A stretch of 27,378 nucleotides of DNA. Source: a virus. Both the position numbers and the translations under genes were made by a program. The first letter of the stretch is position 1; each line of letters begins with the position of its first letter. Location of the stretch: positions 1 through 27,378 of the IMG/VR virus record IMGVR_UViG_3300044641_007044. One strand, given 5' to 3'. Positions 1-7,355 of this stretch are shown piece after piece. Under the pieces are notes generated by a model. The model made no database searches and was not told where the DNA came from. It saw only the letters and a program-made list of their open reading frames with translations.

Positions 1-2
1 AA

Positions 3-449
3 GACTTAATTGAAAGTTGCAATTCTCATATTGATTTAGCAAATGAATATGAAGTAAATCAAGAAGATTTTAAGAATATGATTGTTCAAAAAGTAGAAAA
101 GGATTCTAAAGACACTTATCAGTCAGCAAATAAATTTGCGAATAAATCTAATAAATTTTTTGATACGAGAACCTTTGATGATGATGTAGAAGTTGAATAT
201 GATTCAGAAAAGCGTTTAGAATCTGAAATTCATTCTATAAAAAATGGTTATGGTTTCATAACTTATCCCCCTAATAATATCTTTTTTCATGCTAAAGATT
301 TGTTAGAAAGAAGTTTTGATAATATTGAAGTTGGAGACGCTGTTGAGTTTCAAGTTTATAAGAAACCTGATGGTGACATCGTAGCAAAGCATGTCAAAGT
401 GCTTTTATCTGGTGATTATTCCTCAGTAAATAATTTCTCTTACGAATAA
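3..449 (+). CDS. Cold-shock-domain protein, 5' end outside window (partial)
   Basis: The reading frame is already open at the left edge of the window (first full codon at base 3), so the ATG at 78 is probably internal and the gene is cut by the window. The C-terminal part (about 70 residues, from the segment RLESEIHSIKNGYGFI) reads as a cold-shock/OB-fold domain: GYGFI, then NNIFFHAKDL, then VGDAVEFQV and DIVAKHVKVL, following the usual strand order with the aromatic RNP-like motifs. The part before it is charged and Asn/Lys/Asp-rich, with no fold I recognise. Cold-shock domains bind single-stranded RNA or DNA; a role as an RNA chaperone or regulator is inference. A terminator follows at 475-505. 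Confidence 0.75.
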   Translation, partial: DLIESCNSHIDLANEYEVNQEDFKNMIVQKVEKDSKDTYQSANKFANKSNKFFDTRTFDDDVEVEYDSEKRLESEIHSIKNGYGFITYPPNNIFFHAKDLLERSFDNIEVGDAVEFQVYKKPDGDIVAKHVKVLLSGDYSSVNNFSYE

Positions 450-474
450 TTTTCATCAAAATTTCTAAATTTGG

Positions 475-505
475 AAGCCCATCGTAAAATATGATGGGCT
501 TTTCA
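475..505 (+). terminator. Intrinsic terminator after the cold-shock-domain gene
   Basis: A 9-bp perfect inverted repeat, AAGCCCATC / GATGGGCTT, with a 9-nt loop is followed by a short T run. It lies 26 nt after the stop codon at 449. A RATATATA element follows directly at 507-513. Confidence 0.85.
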
Positions 506-506
506 A

Positions 507-513
507 ATATATA
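507..513 (+). promoter_or_regulatory. Candidate phage promoter element (ATATATA) before the 536 gene
   Basis: ATATATA sits just after the terminator and 22 nt before the ATG at 536. The same arrangement (terminator, then RATATATA, then 20-30 nt, then ATG) recurs at 1688 and 11700, which is why I call it a promoter element and not chance AT richness. Confidence 0.4.
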
Positions 514-535
514 CCTATGTAAAATGATTTAGACT

Positions 536-844
536 ATGCCAATATTTAAGAATTATAAAGAATATCTTGATAAAACAAACAAAACAGATTTGAAGAATTG
601 GGGGTTTGATAATGATAAAATCTACCGAGTTTTCAAATTTGAAGACTTTGATTCTGCTATTTTATTTATTAATAGTATAGCAACTCTATCAAATAAAATT
701 GATCATCACCCAGATATATCATTATTTGACTACAAGTTTGTCAAAATATCTTTTAAGTCTCATGATGAAAATGCTGTAACTACAAATGACTATAAATCAG
801 CGCATCTTGTAGATAAGATTTACGCAGGCGAAGATTTATGGTAA
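536..844 (+). CDS. Pterin-4a-carbinolamine dehydratase (PCD/DCoH family)
   Basis: The 102-residue product matches the small PCD fold in length and motif. It carries the signature DHHP (residues about 56-59), then a Tyr (FDYKFV), a His (SFKSHDE) and TTNDYKSA with the Asp, spaced as in the family active site. The family dehydrates 4a-hydroxytetrahydropterin during pterin recycling for aromatic amino acid hydroxylases; some members have other roles such as molybdopterin-linked functions or transcription coactivation. The residue four before the first active-site His is Asn, where the signature usually has an acidic or basic residue. No pterin-dependent hydroxylase lies in the window, so the substrate is open. 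It is preceded by a terminator and an ATATATA element, so it probably starts a transcription unit. Confidence 0.85.
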   Translation: MPIFKNYKEYLDKTNKTDLKNWGFDNDKIYRVFKFEDFDSAILFINSIATLSNKIDHHPDISLFDYKFVKISFKSHDENAVTTNDYKSAHLVDKIYAGEDLW

Positions 845-879
845 TTTTTCAACTATCCTTTAAGTTCTCGTAAGTAATT

Positions 880-1131
880 ATGTTTAAGTTTAATTACAAA
901 AAAACCAATCGAAGAATTTACCCTTTGATATTGGAAGATGATGGAATTGCACATGGTTTGATTAGTCCAAACTCTATACAAAATGAAATATTAGTATATT
1001 CTGAATATGAACATTTTTATAGATTTAGTGGATTTACAGAAAATCAACCTATTGTAATTGAATATGAAGAAACATCAGAAAATAATTACCCAACTCTTCT
1101 AATTGATAGAGTTTCTTCCATCACAAAATAA
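880..1131 (+). CDS. Hypothetical protein, 83 aa
   Basis: The product has no motif I recognise. The N-terminus is basic (FKFNYKKTNRR) and the rest looks like a small beta-rich domain with alternating hydrophobic residues (EILVYSEYEHFYRF, QPIVIEYEE). It lies 35 nt after the PCD gene and 31 nt before the likely start of the SLOG gene, with no terminator on either side, so the three are probably cotranscribed. Confidence 0.6.
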   Translation: MFKFNYKKTNRRIYPLILEDDGIAHGLISPNSIQNEILVYSEYEHFYRFSGFTENQPIVIEYEETSENNYPTLLIDRVSSITK

Positions 1132-1162
1132 CTATATAGTTACGCAAAAATTATTAAGATTT

Positions 1163-1591
1163 ATGATAAAATTCCAAGAGGATTCTTCAATACAATTAAA
1201 TTTAGGAGTAGTAGGTTCAAGAACTTTCAGCGATAGAGATTTAATTTTTGCATGGCTTGATAGACTTCATAAAGAACTTGGACCATTTGATAGAATTATA
1301 GCAGGAGATTCTATTGGACCCGATATGATTGCTCAAAAATGGGGTAAAAATAATCAGTTAGATGTTAAGGTATGTTATGCTGATTGGACTAATAAAGGTA
1401 AAGAAGCAAGTTATTTAAGAAATATAAATGTGATAGATGGTTCAGATTTAATTGTAGCATTCTGGGATGGGGATTCTAAAGGAACTGCTCACGCTATAAG
1501 AATAACGAGAATGGCAAATAAGCCTTTACTAGTTATTTCAAAATCTGGTACAAATTATGAATTACTTTCTACTATTAAATTTCAAGATTGA
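1163..1591 (+). CDS. DUF2493/YspA-like SLOG-family protein
   Basis: The product has a Rossmann-like SLOG fold signature: LNLGVVGSRTFSDRD near the N-terminus, then RIIAGDSIGPDMIAQKW, then a YADWTNKGKEASYLRN segment and GSDLIVAFWDGDSKGTAHAI, ending in PLLVIS. This order (GSR, G-x-GPD, aaGxxRN, D-x-x-x-x-F-W-D-x-x-S-x-G-T) is typical of the DUF2493/YspA group related to DprA and LOG proteins, which bind nucleotides or nucleotide-derived ligands. I use the ATG at 1163 because the longer frame from 1103 would overlap the upstream gene by 29 nt and add residues before the conserved domain. Its biochemical role is unknown. A terminator follows. Confidence 0.8.
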   Translation: MIKFQEDSSIQLNLGVVGSRTFSDRDLIFAWLDRLHKELGPFDRIIAGDSIGPDMIAQKWGKNNQLDVKVCYADWTNKGKEASYLRNINVIDGSDLIVAFWDGDSKGTAHAIRITRMANKPLLVISKSGTNYELLSTIKFQD

Positions 1592-1641
1592 CATTTAATA
1601 AAAATTGATTATATTTGTTCTCCTTTTTATTACATCATGCT

Positions 1642-1687
1642 AATGCGGTTCAAATCAGATTTACTCTTGAAATAAACCGCATTTTTA
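1642..1687 (+). terminator. Intrinsic terminator after the SLOG gene
   Basis: AATGCGGTT / AACCGCATT form a 9-bp stem around a 24-nt loop, followed by TTTT. The loop is longer than usual but the GC-rich stem plus T run fits Rho-independent termination. It ends at an ATATATA element at 1688. Confidence 0.75.
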
Positions 1688-1694
1688 ATATATA
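1688..1694 (+). promoter_or_regulatory. Candidate phage promoter element (AATATATAGG)
   Basis: ATATATA follows the terminator stem directly and lies 28 nt before the ATG at 1723. It is one of the three clearest terminator-then-element cases. Confidence 0.4.
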
Positions 1695-1722
1695 GGATAT
1701 AATTTTAAAATTATTCCTCTCA

Positions 1723-2070
1723 ATGAACTCTATATTTTACAATGAATTAGAGATTATTATACTAAAGAATCTATGTTTTGTGATTGGAATAGAGTATGAA
1801 AGGAGATTCTTCTCAAACCTTAATTGGAACACTTTACATACTTGGAGTATTTATGAAAGAGATTGCTTTAATTTATGGTTATGTTTCTTCTTAAGAAAAC
1901 ATTTACACCTAAACAAGATTGAATCTGAATTTGCTTCCTCATATTTTATAGATAAATATGGATGGAAGATAGGAATGAGACCTGAAATCGCACATGGATT
2001 TATACCACTACCTGCAAAACAATATAAAAAGATTGCATTAAGGAGATATACCAATGTTAAAAAGACCTGA
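1723..2070 (+). CDS. Hypothetical protein, 115 aa
   Basis: I recognise no family. The protein is rich in aromatic residues (NWNTLHTWSIYERDCFNLW) and ends in a basic tail. Its last 17 nt overlap the start of the dCMP deaminase gene in a different frame, and the deaminase ribosome-binding site lies inside it, so translational coupling is likely. The segment IGMRPEIAHGFIPLPAKQYK looks like a conserved small-domain end, but I cannot assign it. Confidence 0.55.
   Translation: MNSIFYNELEIIILKNLCFVIGIEYERRFFSNLNWNTLHTWSIYERDCFNLWLCFFLRKHLHLNKIESEFASSYFIDKYGWKIGMRPEIAHGFIPLPAKQYKKIALRRYTNVKKT
2040..2045 (+). promoter_or_regulatory. Strong Shine-Dalgarno site of the dCMP deaminase gene
   Basis: AAGGAG lies 8 nt before the ATG at 2054 and inside the upstream gene. 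It fixes the deaminase start and is stronger than most ribosome-binding sites in this window. Confidence 0.7.
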
Positions 2071-2470
2071 ATGGGAAGATTATTTTTTAGATATAGCAGA
2101 AAAAGTAGCAAGTCGATCTACATGCTTACGATTAAATGTTGGATGTGTTTTAGTTGCTGAAGATAATAGAATCCTTGCAACAGGATATAATGGCTCACCA
2201 AAAGGTATGCCTCATTGTATAGATGAAGGATGTCTTAAAAATGAAGAAGGAAGATGTATAAGAACAGTTCATGCTGAAATTAATGCAATACTTTCTGTTG
2301 ATCCTTCACTTCGTAAAAATTCCACTTTATATTGCACTCACGAGCCATGCGAACATTGTACTAAATCTATTATTCAGGCAGGAATAATCAAGGTGGTTTT
2401 TAAGAATGAATATCCGAATTCAGTAAATAAGCATTTTAGTCAATATATTGAATGGATACACAAAAAATGA
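2054..2470 (+). CDS. Deoxycytidylate (dCMP) deaminase
   Basis: This 138-residue zinc deaminase converts dCMP to dUMP, feeding dTTP synthesis during phage replication. The family hallmark TGYNGSPKGMPHC is at residues 43-55, HAEIN at 73-77 (His73 zinc ligand, Glu75 proton shuttle) and PCEHC at 98-102 (Cys99 and Cys102 zinc ligands), so the active site is complete. Length fits the dCMP deaminase/ComEB group, and T4-like phages commonly encode this enzyme. No thymidylate synthase or other nucleotide gene is in the window. It ends at a strong terminator shared with the convergent clpC gene. Confidence 0.93.
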   Translation: MLKRPEWEDYFLDIAEKVASRSTCLRLNVGCVLVAEDNRILATGYNGSPKGMPHCIDEGCLKNEEGRCIRTVHAEINAILSVDPSLRKNSTLYCTHEPCEHCTKSIIQAGIIKVVFKNEYPNSVNKHFSQYIEWIHKK

Positions 2471-2507
2471 TAATCCATACTATTAAATAAGAATGTTATT
2501 GTTATAA

Positions 2508-2548
2508 AAAATCCCCTTAGAAATCTCAAGTAAATCTAAGGGGATTTT
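2508..2548. terminator. Bidirectional terminator between dCMP deaminase and clpC
   Basis: A 14-bp perfect inverted repeat (AAAATCCCCTTAGA / TCTAAGGGGATTTT) with a 13-nt loop has A-run and T-run ends. It can therefore terminate transcription from both converging genes. Confidence 0.9.
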
Positions 2549-2564
2549 ATCATATGGGAACTAA

Positions 2565-5069
2565 TTATTCTGTTTCTACTTTTTCTGCTGAATAACTAAA
2601 GACAAGATTATCATTTTTCTTATCAATTTTAACCTTTATGTTTGAACCATCTTTAGCATTTCCGAGTAGTATTTCTTCTGAAAGAGGATCTTCGAGATAT
2701 TGTTGAATCATTCTACGGAGAGGTCTTGCTCCATATTTATCGTCAAAACCCTTTTCAACCAAAAACTCTTTAGCATTTTTAGGAATTGATAATTTGATAT
2801 TTTTTTCTTCCAAACGCTTTTCAAGTTTGGCAATTTGAATATCAATAATATTAATCATCGATTCCTTATTCAATTTCTTGAAATAAACAATTCCGTCCAA
2901 ACGATTAATAAATTCAGGAGAGAAGTTCAATTTAATCGCACTATCAATAGTTTCTTTAATGTGTGCATCATTACTCTCATCTTTATTGGTTGAGAATCCT
3001 AAACTTCCACCTGCTTTAATGTCTCTTTGACCTACATTTGAAGTCATAATGATAATCGTATTTCGGAAATCAACCTTTCTTCCAAGACCATCTGTCAAAT
3101 GACCATCATCAAACACTTGTAACAATGTATTCAGAGCGTCTGGGTGTGCTTTTTCAACTTCATCTAAAAGAACAACGCTGAATGGTTTTCGTCTTACCTT
3201 TTCAGTTAATTGACCACCTTCTTCATATCCTACATAACCTGGAGGTGCTCCAATCAATTTACTTACGGAGAACTTTTCCATATATTCGGACATATCGACA
3301 CGGATTAAAGATTCTTCGGAGTCAAATAGATGTTTTGCCAAAGTTTTTGCAAGTTCTGTTTTTCCAACACCAGTAGGTCCAGTGAATAGAAATACACCAG
3401 TAGGTCTTGATGGGTCTTTTAACCCTGCTCTTGAACGCTTTACTGATTTAGAGAGGACATCAATCGCTTCATCTTGACCGATAACTCGTTTTTTCAATTC
3501 GTCATTTAATGTTAGCAATCTTTTGGCTTCATCTTGAGAAACTTTGCTTACTGGGATTCCTGTCATAATGGATATAACTTTCGCTACTTCATCTTCAGTA
3601 ACTACTTGTCTTTCTTTATCCATTGATTTTTCCCATTTCTCTTTTAATACATCAGCTTTAGATTGAAGATTTCTTTCTTTATCTCTCAATTCAGCAGCCT
3701 TTTCAAATTTTTGTTCTCTTATAACTGCATTTTTACTTAAACTGATTTCAGAAAGTTCCTTTTCAATTTCTAAAATTTCAGTTGGTATTTTGACATTAGA
3801 CAATCTTACTCTTGCTCCAGATTCATCAAGAACATCAAATGCTTTATCAGGGAAGAATCTATCAGTAATATATCTATCTGCATATTTTACACAAGCAGTA
3901 ACAGCTTCATCAGAATAACTTACTCCGTGATGGCTTTCGTATTTTTCTTTAACACTATTAAGTATTTCAAGTGTTTGTTCTAAAGTTGGAGCATCAACAA
4001 TTATTTTTTGAAATCTTCTATCCAATGCACCATCTTTTTCAATATGTTCTCTATATTCATCAAGTGTAGAAGCACCTATACATTGAACTTCTCCTCTTGC
4101 TAATGCTGGTTTTAACATATTTGCTGCATCAAGAGAACCCGAAGCACCTCCCGCTCCAACAAGAGTATGCAATTCATCTATAAAAAGAATTACATCTTCT
4201 GATTTTTCCAATTCTTGAACGATAGATTTCATACGCTCTTCAAATTGACCTCTATATTTGGTTCCTGCAACCATTGAACCTAAATCAAGAGAAACGACTC
4301 TTTTATTGAATAGTGCTCTTGGAACTTTCTTTTCTACTATTCTTAAAGCAAGTCCTTCAACTATCGCTGTTTTACCTACACCAGGCTCTCCTATTAAAAC
4401 AGGATTATTCTTTTTTCTACGAGCAATAACTTGAACAACTCTTTCTATTTCATTTTCTCTTCCAATTACAGGATCTAACTTTCCTTCAATAGCTAACTTT
4501 GTTAAATCTCTACTGTAAGTGTCTAATACTTGAGTTTTACTTTTAGAATTGCTAGTATTCGACTTACCTTTTTGATATTTAGAACTATATGATGGCTTTG
4601 TATTGCTATTGTCATATAATGCACCGCTATCATCAGAACTAACAAAATTATCAAGTTCTTTTCTAAAAGTCTCATAATTTACATCTTGATTATAAAGACA
4701 TTTTGTTGCCTCATTATCTTCATCTCTCAAAATAGAAAGAATCAAATGCTCACTACCTATTTTTTCAGATTTATAGAGTTTTGATTCTAAATAAGTTACT
4801 TTCAAAACTTTTTCTGCATTTTTAGAAAGTGGAATATTTGTTATAGATATATGTATTGGGGTATCGTTTAGTTCTTTTTCAAGACAATTTTTAAGTTTTT
4901 TAAAGTCAACTTGAAGTGCTTTTAATACATCTACACCTACACCTTCTCCTCTACGAAGAATACCTAATAATAGATGTCCAATATAGATTGTATTATGACC
5001 CAATCGTAATGCTTCTTCTTTAGAATATCTGATTACTTCTTGAAGTCCTGGTGTGAAATTTCCGTCCAT
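2565..5069 (-). CDS. clpC: ClpC-type AAA+ ATPase unfoldase (class I Clp)
   Basis: The product is 834 residues, full length for ClpC. The Clp N-domain double repeat spans about 1-145, followed by a Ser/Lys/Asn-rich linker (about 145-180). D1 has Walker A GEPGVGKT at 227-234 and Walker B LFIDEL near 295-300. The middle domain at about 430-485 holds a UVR-like segment ([15 protein letters not shown]), which marks ClpC and not ClpA or ClpB. D2 has GPTGVGKT at 564-571 and VVLLDEVE at 632-639. The LGF tripeptide at 690-692, in the loop after TSNVGQ, fits the ClpP-docking IGF/VGF loop. ClpC unfolds proteins and feeds them to ClpP, whose gene lies just upstream on the same strand. AAGGA lies before the ATG. 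ClpC normally needs adaptors (MecA-like or phospho-Arg); none is visible here. Confidence 0.95.
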   Translation of the reverse strand: MDGNFTPGLQEVIRYSKEEALRLGHNTIYIGHLLLGILRRGEGVGVDVLKALQVDFKKLKNCLEKELNDTPIHISITNIPLSKNAEKVLKVTYLESKLYKSEKIGSEHLILSILRDEDNEATKCLYNQDVNYETFRKELDNFVSSDDSGALYDNSNTKPSYSSKYQKGKSNTSNSKSKTQVLDTYSRDLTKLAIEGKLDPVIGRENEIERVVQVIARRKKNNPVLIGEPGVGKTAIVEGLALRIVEKKVPRALFNKRVVSLDLGSMVAGTKYRGQFEERMKSIVQELEKSEDVILFIDELHTLVGAGGASGSLDAANMLKPALARGEVQCIGASTLDEYREHIEKDGALDRRFQKIIVDAPTLEQTLEILNSVKEKYESHHGVSYSDEAVTACVKYADRYITDRFFPDKAFDVLDESGARVRLSNVKIPTEILEIEKELSEISLSKNAVIREQKFEKAAELRDKERNLQSKADVLKEKWEKSMDKERQVVTEDEVAKVISIMTGIPVSKVSQDEAKRLLTLNDELKKRVIGQDEAIDVLSKSVKRSRAGLKDPSRPTGVFLFTGPTGVGKTELAKTLAKHLFDSEESLIRVDMSEYMEKFSVSKLIGAPPGYVGYEEGGQLTEKVRRKPFSVVLLDEVEKAHPDALNTLLQVFDDGHLTDGLGRKVDFRNTIIIMTSNVGQRDIKAGGSLGFSTNKDESNDAHIKETIDSAIKLNFSPEFINRLDGIVYFKKLNKESMINIIDIQIAKLEKRLEEKNIKLSIPKNAKEFLVEKGFDDKYGARPLRRMIQQYLEDPLSEEILLGNAKDGSNIKVKIDKKNDNLVFSYSAEKVETE

Positions 5070-5140
5070 ATATGGTCCTTATGATTTATGTCTTTATTAA
5101 AGTTTTAATATGTAATTTAACATATACATATTGTATAGAT

Positions 5141-5147
5141 TATATAT
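5141..5147 (-). promoter_or_regulatory. Possible phage promoter element (TTGATATATAAT) upstream of clpC
   Basis: On the minus strand, TTGATATATAAT lies in the 102-bp gap between clpP and clpC, about 71 nt before the clpC start. The gap to the start is longer than for the other copies of this motif, so support is weaker. clpC may also be read through from clpP. Confidence 0.25.
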
Positions 5148-5171
5148 CAAATCAAAGATAATTGCACTTAA

Positions 5172-5750
5172 TTATAGAATTTTATCTATTATACCATATT
5201 TAAGAGCTTCTTCACTTGACATCCAGTTGTCTCTATCTGCATCACTTTTTATCTTTTCCATACTTTGACCTGTATGTTTAGAGATAACACTATAAAGAGA
5301 CTCACGGATTCTAATCATTTCTTTTGTGTAAATTTCAATATCAGATGCTTGTCCTTGTGTACCACCTAATGGTTGATGCATCATTACTCTTGAATGAGGT
5401 AATGCAAATCGTTTTCCTTTTGCACCAGCAGTAAGTAAAACTTGCCCCATAGATGCAGCCATACCTACGCAAATAGTAGATACATCTGGCTTAATATATT
5501 GCATAGTATCATAAATTGCCATACCTGCACTTACGCTACCACCTGGAGAATTAATATAAAGGAATATATCCTTTGTCGGATCTTCGGATTGTAAAAATAG
5601 AAGTTGAGCTATGACAATAGATGATACATCATCATCTATACCAGTTCCTAAAAAAATAATTCGTTCTTTCAATAATCTGGAGAAAATGTCATAAGAACGT
5701 TCTCCTCTTGAACTTTGTTCAATCACATAAGGGATTAAGTGAGATTTCAT
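5172..5750 (-). CDS. clpP: ATP-dependent Clp protease proteolytic subunit ClpP
   Basis: This 192-residue serine peptidase is a true ClpP and not a phage head-maturation relative. The triad is complete: Ser100 in GMAASMGQ, His125 in MMHQP and Asp174 in DRDNWM, with the same spacing as in bacterial ClpP (25 and 49 residues). [18 protein letters not shown] precedes the active site and the product ends in [13 protein letters not shown]. ClpP forms a tetradecameric chamber that degrades proteins unfolded by Clp ATPases; the ClpC gene lies 102 bp downstream on the same strand. The start [20 protein letters not shown] fits the family, whose N-terminal loops gate the pore. The upstream 190-bp divergent gap would hold its promoter, but I see no clear host-type -7 box on this strand. 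Confidence 0.96.
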   Translation of the reverse strand: MKSHLIPYVIEQSSRGERSYDIFSRLLKERIIFLGTGIDDDVSSIVIAQLLFLQSEDPTKDIFLYINSPGGSVSAGMAIYDTMQYIKPDVSTICVGMAASMGQVLLTAGAKGKRFALPHSRVMMHQPLGGTQGQASDIEIYTKEMIRIRESLYSVISKHTGQSMEKIKSDADRDNWMSSEEALKYGIIDKIL

Positions 5751-5854
5751 AAGTATTTATTATTATTAGTAAATATATTTTTTAATATTGGGATGTGCTT
5801 ATTTGGTTTCACAATATCGTAAATTTAACCATTACAAACAAGATTTTTTTTTAA

Positions 5855-5886
5855 TTTGGTAAATTAATTTTTTATTGTTAACTTTG
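5855..5886 (+). promoter_or_regulatory. Bacteroidota-type promoter before the 5943 gene
   Basis: TTTG (5855-5858) and TAACTTTG (5879-5886) are separated by exactly 20 nt, matching the Bacteroidota -33/-7 consensus (TTTG, about 19-21 nt, TAnnTTTG). The 193-bp region between clpP and the 5943 gene is otherwise very AT-rich with poly-T runs, and I see no gene in it. Confidence 0.7.
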
Positions 5887-5942
5887 TATAGTTATTGTAA
5901 CGCAAATAAGAAAAAAAATTTTAGTATTAACTAATAAAAATT

Positions 5943-6215
5943 ATGAAAAGATACTCGGATGAAGTCGTTGTATTAGAAGCATTTAACACAAGTGACTACA
6001 AAGTTCTTGAAAAATCTTCAAGAAAAGAGATTGGATTTATGTTAAGAAAAGCAAATGCTATGCAAGGTTTTGACTTGCATGCTTTTTTTGAAATACCTAA
6101 TGATGTAAAATTTCCTGATTCAGCAAAAACTATAATGGAGGGTTGGGCAATATTCAATAGAACATTTATTGATAGCCAAATTAATAATCGTCTCCAAAGT
6201 AGAAAATCTCTTTAG
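5943..6215 (+). CDS. Hypothetical protein, 90 aa
   Basis: No family is recognised. The protein is mixed helical with a central MLRKANAMQGFDLHAFFEI segment. It starts about 57 nt after a clear host-type promoter, so it may be expressed early by host RNA polymerase. Its 3' end overlaps the convergent DUF3293-like gene by 35 bp, leaving no room for a terminator between them. Confidence 0.6.
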   Translation: MKRYSDEVVVLEAFNTSDYKVLEKSSRKEIGFMLRKANAMQGFDLHAFFEIPNDVKFPDSAKTIMEGWAIFNRTFIDSQINNRLQSRKSL

Positions 6216-6783
6216 GATTTTTCATTTGTCGAGAATAAACATTAGGCTTATTGAATTTCTTATATTCTTTTGTTTCTTCTTCTTTTTCAACTTTTTCAAA
6301 GAAAGGGATATAGAATTTGCGACCTTTTACCCAAGTATAAAAATCTTCTCGACTTTGAGCATCAATGCCTAAAAATACTTCTTCAACAGTATCAGCAATA
6401 GCACCATCATTATTGATGAAATAGAATTTTATCGTCTTATCATCTACTCTTTCTCCCCATATAACTGATTCTTGATTAAATTGCTGACATAAGTGCATCA
6501 TTAGATTTTTACTTATGTTCGGTATGATTATAGAATTTTCGTAATTACCATACTTTCCAAGAACTTCGTGGAATCCATAATTCTTCTCACGAAGTACGGA
6601 TTTTAGTTTAGATTGCATATAATCGTTATATTCTTTAGATGCTTTTTCACCCATAGGGTTTTCTGCACTCATGATACCAATAGAACTTATTGATTCAACA
6701 TTCCCCTTGATAGCCCTTGCAATTCTTGGAAAATTCGTTTCACTCAAATTATGAAACTCTTGGAATAACTTAATTTTTCCCAT
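6181..6783 (-). CDS. DUF3293-like protein, 200 aa
   Basis: The middle resembles the DUF3293 pattern: GIMSAENPMG, then a stretch of spaced Lys/Leu residues (YMQSKLKSVL), then GKYGNYENSIIIPNI and LCQQFNQESVIWGE. In that family the order is an (S/T)AxNP motif, an N-x-x-L-x-x-x-L helix, an E-x-S segment and FxQxSxIxG. The function of the family is not established as far as I know. The C-terminal 60 residues are charged (KVEKEEETKEYKKF). It is read toward the 5943 gene and overlaps its end. The family link rests on pattern reading only. Confidence 0.6.
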   Translation of the reverse strand: MGKIKLFQEFHNLSETNFPRIARAIKGNVESISSIGIMSAENPMGEKASKEYNDYMQSKLKSVLREKNYGFHEVLGKYGNYENSIIIPNISKNLMMHLCQQFNQESVIWGERVDDKTIKFYFINNDGAIADTVEEVFLGIDAQSREDFYTWVKGRKFYIPFFEKVEKEEETKEYKKFNKPNVYSRQMKNPKEIFYFGDDY

Positions 6784-6820
6784 TATTTAAAATTATTTTT
6801 CTAACCAACCAAAATCAGCA

Positions 6821-6832
6821 TTGTATATACAA
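6821..6832. promoter_or_regulatory. Palindrome in the divergent gap 6784-6870
   Basis: TTGTATATACAA is a perfect 12-bp palindrome inside a longer imperfect one (GCATTGTATATACAAATGC). It lies between two divergent genes. It could be an operator, but AT-rich palindromes arise by chance, so support is modest. Confidence 0.25.
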
Positions 6833-6842
6833 ATGCACTTCA

Positions 6843-6849
6843 ATATATA
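6843..6849 (+). promoter_or_regulatory. Candidate phage promoter element (AATATATATCC)
   Basis: ATATATA lies 21 nt before the ATG at 6871, the same distance as the other copies of this element. Confidence 0.35.
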
Positions 6850-6870
6850 TCCGAAACTGAACACAATTTT

Positions 6871-7278
6871 ATGTTTAAAGTTGTTTCTATATGTTGGAGC
6901 GATAGACAGAGAGGTTGGAATATAACCTCTAATGTTTGTAAAATTAAATCTGATAAGAAGAATATTCTTGAAATTTCTGTAAATGGATTTAAGGATAATA
7001 TTTATATTCACAAAAATATATTTGATTTTTTACACATATACTATAAAGCAGATGAAAATGAAAATAATTACACTAATATAGATTGGGCAGCTTATTCTCT
7101 TGAGGAATGTATATTTTTTATACAAAATGATGCTGATTTACATAAAGGTGTATCTTATTTTTATAGAACTTTGGAAAAAATTGAAGAGAATGAAGAACTT
7201 AGAGGTAATAAATTAATTCATTTCATAAATAGAAGTCAGTTATCTCATGGATTCTTTTATTCTTTTTCAAAAAAATAA
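6871..7278 (+). CDS. Hypothetical protein, 135 aa
   Basis: No known domain is seen. The product looks globular and mixed alpha/beta, with aromatic-rich segments (DFLHIYYKA, DWAAYSLEECIFFIQ, YFYRTLEKIEEN). It has no signal peptide or membrane segment. It ends just before the tmRNA promoter, whose TTTG box overlaps the last base of its stop region, so the two loci are tightly packed. Confidence 0.6.
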   Translation: MFKVVSICWSDRQRGWNITSNVCKIKSDKKNILEISVNGFKDNIYIHKNIFDFLHIYYKADENENNYTNIDWAAYSLEECIFFIQNDADLHKGVSYFYRTLEKIEENEELRGNKLIHFINRSQLSHGFFYSFSKK

Positions 7279-7310
7279 TTTGGATAATTCAAAAAGTTTT
7301 ATTATGTTTG
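7279..7310 (+). promoter_or_regulatory. Bacteroidota-type promoter of the tmRNA gene
   Basis: TTTG (7279-7282) and TATGTTTG (7303-7310) are 20 nt apart, matching the -33/-7 consensus of Bacteroidota primary sigma. Transcription would start near 7317, giving a leader of about 40 nt before the mature tmRNA 5' end at 7356, which host RNase P could remove. The spacing is identical to that of the promoter at 5855-5886. Confidence 0.75.
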
Positions 7311-7355
7311 TAATGAATTAGTTAATCATTTAACTATGAACTTGTTCTTTGATAT

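Noticed and set aside
1103-1162. Longer start for the SLOG gene
   Set aside because: It would overlap the upstream gene and add residues before the conserved domain; ATG 1163 fits better.
6793-7011. Minus-strand ORF overlapping the 6871 gene
   Set aside because: It runs through the upstream region and is antisense to a gene with its own promoter element; no motif.
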